Shown here: piece by piece, positions 57,944 through 64,000 of the stretch
How the letters are laid out: each line of letters opens with the position of its first letter
Numbering within the stretch: the first letter of the stretch is position 1
DNA from: Chryseobacterium sp. Leaf180
Lineage (GTDB): Bacteria > Bacteroidota > Bacteroidia > Flavobacteriales > Weeksellaceae
NCBI RefSeq assembly: GCF_001424585.1
Contig: NZ_LMPJ01000001.1
Coordinates: 2,053-66,052, forward strand
Length of the DNA stretch: 64,000 nucleotides
Reading direction: 5' to 3'
Position numbers and translations under genes: made by a program
Notes under the pieces: model-generated
Databases searched by the model: none
Seen by the model: the letters and a program-made list of their open reading frames with translations, nothing else
Told to the model about the DNA's origin: nothing

Positions 57944-60313
57944 ATGCGGAAGACTTTTATTTTAGCTTTTTATGGTGCCAGCACGTTTGCCTTTGCGCAG
58001 ATGAGTAAAACTGCTGAATATTTTCCGCTGAATCAGGTAGCGCTTTCCGAAAGTGTTTTCAGCAGGGCGATGAACACCGACAAAAACTACATCATGTCGA
58101 TGGATGCAGACCGTCTTCTTGCGCCGTATTTAAAAGAAGCAGGTTTAGACCCGAAAAAAAGCAACTATCCAAACTGGGAAAATACCGGACTTGACGGTCA
58201 CGTTGGCGGACACTACATCACCGCTTTGTCGCTGATGTACGCGTCGACAGGCGATAAAAACGTAAAAAAGCGACTCGATTACATGATTGATGAACTCGAG
58301 CGTTGTCAGAATCTTGCAGGAAACGGATATCTTTCCGGCGTTCCAAACGGTAAAAAAGTCTGGCAGGAAATTGCGGATGGCAACATCCGCGCTTCAGGTT
58401 TTGGCTTAAATGACCGATGGGTTCCGCTGTACAATATTCATAAAATATATTCCGGTTTGCGCGATGCGTATTGGTTTGGCGAGAGTGAAAAGGCAAAAAA
58501 AATGCTTATTAAACTTACGGACTGGATGGCAAACGAAGTTTCAAAACTTTCTGATACGCAGATTCAGGATATGCTGCGAAGTGAGCACGGCGGATTGAAT
58601 GAAGTTTTTGCCGATGTGTACGATATTACAAAAGATCAGAAATATCTGAAACTCGCCAAGCGGTTTTCGCATCTCGCCGTTTTGGAACCACTATTAAATC
58701 AGGAAGACAAACTTACGGGAATGCATGCCAACACGCAGATTCCCAAAGTAATTGGTTATAAAAGAATTGCTGATCTCGAGCAAAACAAAAACTGGAGTGA
58801 TGCTGCTCAGTTTTTCTGGTCAAATGTGACACAGAAAAGATCGTCCGCCATAGGTGGGAACAGTGTGAGTGAGCATTTTAATCCGACCAGCGATTTCAGC
58901 GGAATGATAAAAAGTATTGAAGGCCCGGAAACGTGCAACACGTACAATATGCTGAAACTCACGAAACAGCTTTTTGCCACACAGCCAAAATCTTCGTATC
59001 TCGATTATTACGAAAGAGCGTTATATAACCATATTTTATCGACACAGAATGCTGAAAAAGGTGGCTTTGTGTATTTTACGCCGATGCGTCCCGGGCATTA
59101 CCGAGTTTATTCGCGGCCGGAAACCAGCTTTTGGTGCTGCGTAGGTTCGGGGATGGAAAATCATGCGAAATATGGCGAAATGATTTATGCCCATTCAGGA
59201 AATAATTTGTACGTAAACCTTTTTATTCCATCCGTTTTAAAATGGGCAGAGAAAAAAGCGGTTATTCGTCAGGAAAACACTTTCCCGCAAAATGCTTCCA
59301 CCAGACTTATTTTTGATGTCGCACCAAAATCTGAATTAAATCTAAAACTTCGCGCTCCGGAATGGACAAATGTTTCTGAAATTTATGTTTCAGTTAATAA
59401 TAAAGGTGTAAAAATTTCTCCTGATGCCGACGGATTTTTAAACATAAAAAAGAAGTGGAAAAAAGGCGATATGGTGGAGATAAAAATGCCGATGCATCTC
59501 AGCGCAGAGCAGCTTCCGGATCAGTCAGACTATTATGCTTTCAGATATGGTCCGATTGTTTTGGCAGCGAAATACGGTACAGAAAACCAAACCGGATTGT
59601 TTGCTGATGAAAGCCGCGGCGGTCACATTGCACACGGTCCGCAGATCCCGCTGCAGGAAATTCCGGTGGTTTTGGGAAGTTCAGATTCAGTTTTAAATCA
59701 TGTTGAAACTGTAAACAAAGAGAAATTATCATTCAAAATAAACGGTCTGTATCCTCAGAATAAATTCGCTTCGGGTTTAGAACTCGTGCCTTTCTATCAG
59801 ATTCAGGAAGAGCGTTACATTATGTATTTTCCGCAGGCGACGCAGGATAAAATTCAAATCATTCAGCAGAAAAAAAAGCAGGAAGAAGAAGCTGTGCGCA
59901 AACTGGATAACATCACCGTTGATAAAATTCAGCTCGGCGAGCAGCAACCGGAATCTGATCATTTTTTTGCCAGCAGCGAAGCGTTTGACGGCTATATGGA
60001 AGACCGTCATTTCCGAGACGCGAAAGGTTGGTTCAGCTACGAAATGCGGAATTCCGATAAAAATGCTGAGTTCCTTTTTCTGCAATATTTCGATGCCAAC
60101 AACAACCGAAATCTTTTTGTAGAAATCAACGGAATAAAAGTTTTTTCGCAGGATTTTGAAGGAAAATTCGGCAGTTCTGCGCAGACTTTACTCATTCCGG
60201 TTCCGGTTTCAGAAAAGAAAAAAGAAAAGCTTATCGTGAAGTTTTACACCAAAGAAAAATCGCTCACGCCAAAAATTATCGAAGCCAGACTTTTAAAAAA
60301 CAAACCAGAATAA
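57944..60313 (+). CDS. GH127 beta-L-arabinofuranosidase
   Basis: A TTG at 57926 is in frame, but the ATG at 57944 gives a signal peptide (MRKTFILAFY…FAFAQ). The 789-residue enzyme has an (alpha/alpha)6 barrel with GHVGGHYITALSLMY, NIHKIYSGLRDAYWF and GGLNEVFADVY. The metal-site residues match HypBA1-type GH127: Glu329 and Cys331 in EGPETCNTY, then Cys398-Cys399 in FWCCVGSGMENHAKYG. Family members release beta-L-arabinofuranose, found on hydroxyproline-rich plant glycoproteins and some arabinan side chains. It opens a three-gene unit with an acetylesterase and a GPH symporter. Confidence 0.9.
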   Translation: MRKTFILAFYGASTFAFAQMSKTAEYFPLNQVALSESVFSRAMNTDKNYIMSMDADRLLAPYLKEAGLDPKKSNYPNWENTGLDGHVGGHYITALSLMYASTGDKNVKKRLDYMIDELERCQNLAGNGYLSGVPNGKKVWQEIADGNIRASGFGLNDRWVPLYNIHKIYSGLRDAYWFGESEKAKKMLIKLTDWMANEVSKLSDTQIQDMLRSEHGGLNEVFADVYDITKDQKYLKLAKRFSHLAVLEPLLNQEDKLTGMHANTQIPKVIGYKRIADLEQNKNWSDAAQFFWSNVTQKRSSAIGGNSVSEHFNPTSDFSGMIKSIEGPETCNTYNMLKLTKQLFATQPKSSYLDYYERALYNHILSTQNAEKGGFVYFTPMRPGHYRVYSRPETSFWCCVGSGMENHAKYGEMIYAHSGNNLYVNLFIPSVLKWAEKKAVIRQENTFPQNASTRLIFDVAPKSELNLKLRAPEWTNVSEIYVSVNNKGVKISPDADGFLNIKKKWKKGDMVEIKMPMHLSAEQLPDQSDYYAFRYGPIVLAAKYGTENQTGLFADESRGGHIAHGPQIPLQEIPVVLGSSDSVLNHVETVNKEKLSFKINGLYPQNKFASGLELVPFYQIQEERYIMYFPQATQDKIQIIQQKKKQEEEAVRKLDNITVDKIQLGEQQPESDHFFASSEAFDGYMEDRHFRDAKGWFSYEMRNSDKNAEFLFLQYFDANNNRNLFVEINGIKVFSQDFEGKFGSSAQTLLIPVPVSEKKKEKLIVKFYTKEKSLTPKIIEARLLKNKPE

Positions 60314-60336
60314 AAATGAAAAATTATTTTGATTTG

Positions 60337-60415
60337 GGCAGCTTTTTCCGTCTTCCACTCCCGCTTTTTTGCTCCGCTTCGCTCCGCAAAAAGAGCTCCG
60401 TTCAAGCCGGGCTGC
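60337..60415 (+). repeat. Dispersed intergenic stem-loop element, copy 5
   Basis: A 79-bp copy from GGCAGC to GGGCTGC with inner stem CTTTTTTGC/GCAAAAAG and the right flank AGATTCG. It fills most of the GHxxx-esterase gap between the GH127 gene and the acetylesterase gene. Confidence 0.8.
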
Positions 60416-60464
60416 GCGAGATTCGAAAAACATATTAATAAGCAATAAAATTCAGTAACCTAAA

Positions 60465-62381
60465 ATGAATCATAAAAATATCACCAAAATTCTTACGCTC
60501 TGCATTTTCGCATTATGCAGTTTGCTGGCAGAAGCAAAAATTACGCTTCCGGCACTGGTTTCAGACGGAATGATTTTGCAGAGGGATCAAAAACTGAATC
60601 TTTGGGGAAAAGCCGATGCCGGTGAAAAAGTAGAGATAAAATTTTTAAATAAAACGTACAAAACCATCGCAGATAAGTCAGGAAACTGGAAAGTTGTGCT
60701 TCCCGCACAGAAATCGGGAGGACCGTATACAATGACCATCAACGAAATTTCGCTGAAAGATATTCTGATTGGCGATGTTTGGCTCGCTTCCGGACAATCG
60801 AATATGGAACTGCCGATGCGCAGACTGACGCCACTTTATGCGAACGAAATTAAAAATGCGAACAACCAGAACATCCGGTTTTTTACCGTTCCTCAGAAAT
60901 ACAATTTTAAAGCGCCCCAGACCGAACTCGGCGGAGGAAAGTGGGAAGCCGTAAATTCTCAGACGATTCTCAATTTTTCCGGCGTTGCGTATTTCTTCGC
61001 GAAAGATATCAGTGAAAAAGAAAAAGTGGCAGTAGGAATTATCCATTCAAGTTTGGGCGGTTCTCCGATTCAGGCATGGATGGACGAAAAGTCACTGAAA
61101 AAATATCCTGAATATCTTGATGAAGCCAAAAAATGGGAAAACGATGATTTAATTAAATCAACCGAAAGCAGCGAACAGTCAGCCAGTCGTGCTTGGTACG
61201 CACAACTCGATCAGTCGGATCTCGGGCTCAGTCAGCATTGGGAAAAATTTGATTTAAATGATTCTGATTGGAAAACGATGCAAATTCCCGGATCTTGGGA
61301 AGACAAAGAAGGGAATTTTGACGGAACGGTTTGGTTTAGAAAAGAAATTAATCTGAAGAAAAATCAGGCAGGAAAAGCAGCATTTTTAAATTTAGGAAGA
61401 ATAAAAGATGCTGATGTAACGTACATTAACGGAACAAAAGTAGGAAATGTAACGTATGAATATCCGCCGCGATGGTACGACGTTCCTGCTGGAGTTTTAA
61501 AAGAAGGAAAAAACATAATTGCTGTAAGAATCACCAACGGAAGCGGAAAAGGACAGTTCATTGCAGACAAACCATATTATCTGGAAATTGACGGACAGAA
61601 AATCGATCTGAAGTCTGACTGGAAATATAAAATCGGAACTAAAATGGAAAAAATGTCACCCGGAACGACATTTATCCGCTGGAAACCGACCGGTCTGTAC
61701 AATCAGATGATCAATCCGCTGATTAACTACAACATTAAAGGTGCGCTTTGGTATCAGGGCGAAAGCAACACTGGAAATCCAAAAGAATATGGCGATCTTC
61801 TTACGACGATGATTGCCGATTGGAGAAGTAAATGGAACCAGAAAGATATGCCTTTTTTCACGGTTCAGCTGGCCAATTTTATGGAAACGAAATCTGAGCC
61901 TGTCGAAAGTAACTGGGCAGAACTTAGAAATGAGCAGTTCAAAATTTCGCAGACCGTACCAAATACTGGACTTGCAGTGATCATCGATGCTGGCGAGTGG
62001 AATGATATTCATCCGTTGGACAAAAAAACAGTAGGCGACCGTTTGGCGCTTCAGGCGATGAAAGTCGCTTACGGAAGAAAAATCGTGGCCGACGGACCGG
62101 TTTATCAGTCGATGAAAAAGGACGGGAATAAAATAATTTTGACATTCAAATCCGGAACTGATGATTTAATTTCGCAAAACACATTGAAAGGTTTTGCCGT
62201 AAAATCTGAAGACGGAAAGTACTATTGGGCAAAAGCAAAAACTGACGGTAAAAATGTAGTGGTTTGGAATGATGAGGTAAAAAATCCTGTTGCCGTGCGG
62301 TACGACTGGGCAGACAACCCAGATGGAAACCTGAGAAATAAAGCAGATTTGCCGGCGTCGCCTTTTACTACAGAAAAATAA
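60465..62381 (+). CDS. SGNH acetylesterase (sialate O-acetylesterase-like) with inserted GH2-type domain
   Basis: The 638-residue secreted protein (signal …LLAEA) begins with a beta domain (LPALVSDGMILQRDQKLNLWG) and has the SGNH block ASGQSNMELP with nucleophile Ser112. The barrel is split by a GH2-like jelly-roll (about 245-395; GSWEDKEGNFDGTVWFRKEI). Later come ALWYQGESNTGN and Asp514-x-His516 (NDIHP), completing the triad. Homologues deacetylate sialic acids or xylan. Here acetyl-xylan oligosaccharides are more likely because no sialic-acid genes are present. Confidence 0.87.
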   Translation: MNHKNITKILTLCIFALCSLLAEAKITLPALVSDGMILQRDQKLNLWGKADAGEKVEIKFLNKTYKTIADKSGNWKVVLPAQKSGGPYTMTINEISLKDILIGDVWLASGQSNMELPMRRLTPLYANEIKNANNQNIRFFTVPQKYNFKAPQTELGGGKWEAVNSQTILNFSGVAYFFAKDISEKEKVAVGIIHSSLGGSPIQAWMDEKSLKKYPEYLDEAKKWENDDLIKSTESSEQSASRAWYAQLDQSDLGLSQHWEKFDLNDSDWKTMQIPGSWEDKEGNFDGTVWFRKEINLKKNQAGKAAFLNLGRIKDADVTYINGTKVGNVTYEYPPRWYDVPAGVLKEGKNIIAVRITNGSGKGQFIADKPYYLEIDGQKIDLKSDWKYKIGTKMEKMSPGTTFIRWKPTGLYNQMINPLINYNIKGALWYQGESNTGNPKEYGDLLTTMIADWRSKWNQKDMPFFTVQLANFMETKSEPVESNWAELRNEQFKISQTVPNTGLAVIIDAGEWNDIHPLDKKTVGDRLALQAMKVAYGRKIVADGPVYQSMKKDGNKIILTFKSGTDDLISQNTLKGFAVKSEDGKYYWAKAKTDGKNVVVWNDEVKNPVAVRYDWADNPDGNLRNKADLPASPFTTEK

Positions 62382-62415
62382 TTTTTATAATCTAATAATC
62401 ATTTATCAATTTAAA

Positions 62416-63870
62416 ATGAACAATACTTCTCAGAAAATATCGGTCGTTGAAAAAATCGGCTACAGTTTGGGAGACTTGGCTGCCAATCTGGTTTTTCAGA
62501 CTTTGGTAACGTATCTGGCCTATTTTTACACCGATATTTATGGCTTAAAACCCGAAAATGCATCAATAATCACTTTGGTGGTCGGTTTAATTGCAGGCTT
62601 TGGATTTAATCCTTTGGTTGGCGCTTTAGCTGACCGTACGCGGACAAAATGGGGGAAATTCCGTCCGTGGATTTTATTTTCTGCCGTTCCTTTAGGAGCC
62701 GCTGCGCTTTTCGCGTTCAGCACGCCAGATTTTTCTTATCAGGGAAAAATGATTTACGCAGCCGGCACGTACACGGTTTTATTGCTCTTGTACGCAGCCA
62801 ATAATCTTCCGTATGCGGCACTTTCAGGCGTAATTACCGGCGATATGAAGGAAAGAAACAGCATCTCGTCTTACCGTTTTGTAGCGGTTATGTTTGCACA
62901 GTTTTTTGTTCAGGTTTTCATGTTACCGATAATTTTATCTGCAGGAGATGGCGATAAAGCAGTCGGCATCGAAATCGTAATGACATGGCTGGCGATTATC
63001 GGTACTTTGATGTTGCTGATCACATTCTTCACAACGAAAGAACGTGTAATTCCAAAACAGGAGCAGGAATCTTCTTTTGGTACCGATCTCAAAGATTTGA
63101 AAAAGAACAGACCCTGGATCATTATGCTTGTCGTAACGGCTTTGATTTTCATTACCTTAGCGATGAAAGGTGGTTCTTATGTTTATTATTTTAATAATTA
63201 TGTGGATGAAGATTCACTTAAAACTTTTATTTCTCCTATCACCGCATTTTTCAGTTCGATTGGGATGAATTTCTTTGGTGAAGATCCGCGTTCAGCAGGT
63301 TTCGGCCTGTTCAACGCTGGCGGAATCATCATGATGATCATAGGAATAACCTTTTCAAAAAAATTCGCCGACAAATACGGGAAGAGAGACGCCTTTATCG
63401 CATCACTTTTTATTTCGACTCTGTTCATTGTAGCGTTCATGTTTTATCCGCCAAAATCGGTTGGCCTTATGTTTCTTTCTCAGATTGTACACGGCTTTTT
63501 CTACGGAATCAGCACGCCGCTGCTTTGGGCAATGATCGCTGATGTTGCCGATTATTCAGAATGGAAAAACAACCGCCGCGCCACCGCAATTATTTTCTCT
63601 GCAATGATGGTGGGTTTGAAAGTCGGTTTAAGCATCGGAAGTTCGCTTGTTTCTTCTATCATCGGGCACTTCGGCTATATTTCATCTGAAGGTTCGGTAA
63701 ATGTTATTCAGCCCGAAACCGTCGCCGCCGGAGCCAGACTTCTGGTCAGCATTTATCCCGCTATTCCGTTTTTTGCAGCGTGCGGACTGCTCATGTTCTA
63801 CGAAATCAACAAAAAAATGGAAAATCAGATCGAGCAGGATCTGAAGGAAAGAAGAGGAAACGGCATCTAA
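62416..63870 (+). CDS. GPH-family glycoside-pentoside-hexuronide:cation symporter
   Basis: The 484-residue inner-membrane protein has about twelve spans and the GPH signature NPLVGALADRTRTKWGKFRPWILFSAVPLG, a middle loop ending KKNRPWIIML, and PLLWAMIADVADYSEWKNNRRATA in the second half. GPH carriers such as XynB, XylP and MelB import xylosides, pentoses or galactosides with H+ or Na+. Linkage with GH127 and the acetylesterase suggests import of xylose, xylobiose or arabinose into the cytoplasm. Confidence 0.9.
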   Translation: MNNTSQKISVVEKIGYSLGDLAANLVFQTLVTYLAYFYTDIYGLKPENASIITLVVGLIAGFGFNPLVGALADRTRTKWGKFRPWILFSAVPLGAAALFAFSTPDFSYQGKMIYAAGTYTVLLLLYAANNLPYAALSGVITGDMKERNSISSYRFVAVMFAQFFVQVFMLPIILSAGDGDKAVGIEIVMTWLAIIGTLMLLITFFTTKERVIPKQEQESSFGTDLKDLKKNRPWIIMLVVTALIFITLAMKGGSYVYYFNNYVDEDSLKTFISPITAFFSSIGMNFFGEDPRSAGFGLFNAGGIIMMIIGITFSKKFADKYGKRDAFIASLFISTLFIVAFMFYPPKSVGLMFLSQIVHGFFYGISTPLLWAMIADVADYSEWKNNRRATAIIFSAMMVGLKVGLSIGSSLVSSIIGHFGYISSEGSVNVIQPETVAAGARLLVSIYPAIPFFAACGLLMFYEINKKMENQIEQDLKERRGNGI

Positions 63871-63881
63871 TTTTTTTTTTG

Positions 63882-63962
63882 GGCAGCTTTTTCCGTCCTC
63901 CGTTCCCGCTTTTTTGCCTCCGCTCCGCTCCGGCAAAAAGAGCTCCACTCAGGTCGGGCTGC
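63882..63962 (+). repeat. Dispersed intergenic stem-loop element, copy 6
   Basis: An 81-bp copy from GGCAGC to GGGCTGC. Its inner stem is CTTTTTTGCC/GGCAAAAAG, extended by one compensated G-C pair relative to copy 5. It starts 11 bp after the symporter stop codon. Confidence 0.8.
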
Positions 63963-64000
63963 ATCAGATTCGCTGTCATTATTTTGTATACTATTTAGTT

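Overview
The window looks like a chromosomal segment of a Flavobacteriia/Weeksellaceae bacterium, probably Chryseobacterium-like (inference from content, no search run). The signs are low-to-moderate GC, almost no Shine-Dalgarno sequences, TAnnTTTG-type -7 promoter boxes, one SusC/SusD pair, signal peptides ending in -AQ, one type IX secretion tail, and dispersed intergenic hairpin repeats.

Layout. Positions 1-3.9 kb hold unrelated genes: the 3' end of an AlkB-like dioxygenase, a lipoprotein with about seven YWKNG repeats, a DapB-like reductase with an altered active site, a decayed gene, and a TspO-related membrane protein. From 4.4 to 63.9 kb lies one continuous xylan/arabinan utilisation region, nearly all on the + strand. 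Block A (4.4-13.0 kb): non-catalytic NUDIX regulator, xylulokinase, xylose isomerase, SusC, SusD, terminator. Block B (13.1-44.5 kb): about 18 genes without an obvious internal terminator. First comes the glucuronate route (uxuA, SDR fructuronate reductase, uxaC, kdgK, kdgA, exuT), then the hydrolases GH95, GH43, GH43, tandem esterase, GH43, GH27, GH31, GH43, GH43, GH97, GH115 and a T9SS-secreted GH30. Block C (44.5-56.7 kb): GH3 and GH51, then araB, araD, araA, galM and an SSS symporter. Block D: a second NUDIX regulator (- strand), then GH127, an SGNH acetylesterase and a GPH-family sugar symporter.

How it works together (inference). The secreted GH30 cuts glucuronoxylan at the surface and SusCD imports the oligosaccharides. 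Esterases, GH115, the GH43s, GH51, GH95, GH97, GH27, GH31 and GH127 strip acyl, uronosyl, arabinosyl, galactosyl and xylosyl decorations, and GH3/GH43 split xylo-oligosaccharides. Xylose and arabinose converge on xylulose-5-phosphate, and glucuronate goes to pyruvate plus glyceraldehyde-3-phosphate. The enzyme set resembles the Bacteroides ovatus locus for complex (corn-type) glucuronoarabinoxylan.

Most noteworthy: (i) a 19-bp operator candidate, AAGTGTW-N5-TACATTT, placed exactly 35 bp before the -7 box of both the GH3-GH51 and araB units; (ii) six same-orientation intergenic stem-loop elements whose inner stems carry compensatory changes; (iii) a CE1-(CBM48-like)-CE1 double esterase; (iv) a GH95 carrying Thr where fucosidases have His; (v) about 400 unassigned residues in the GH30.
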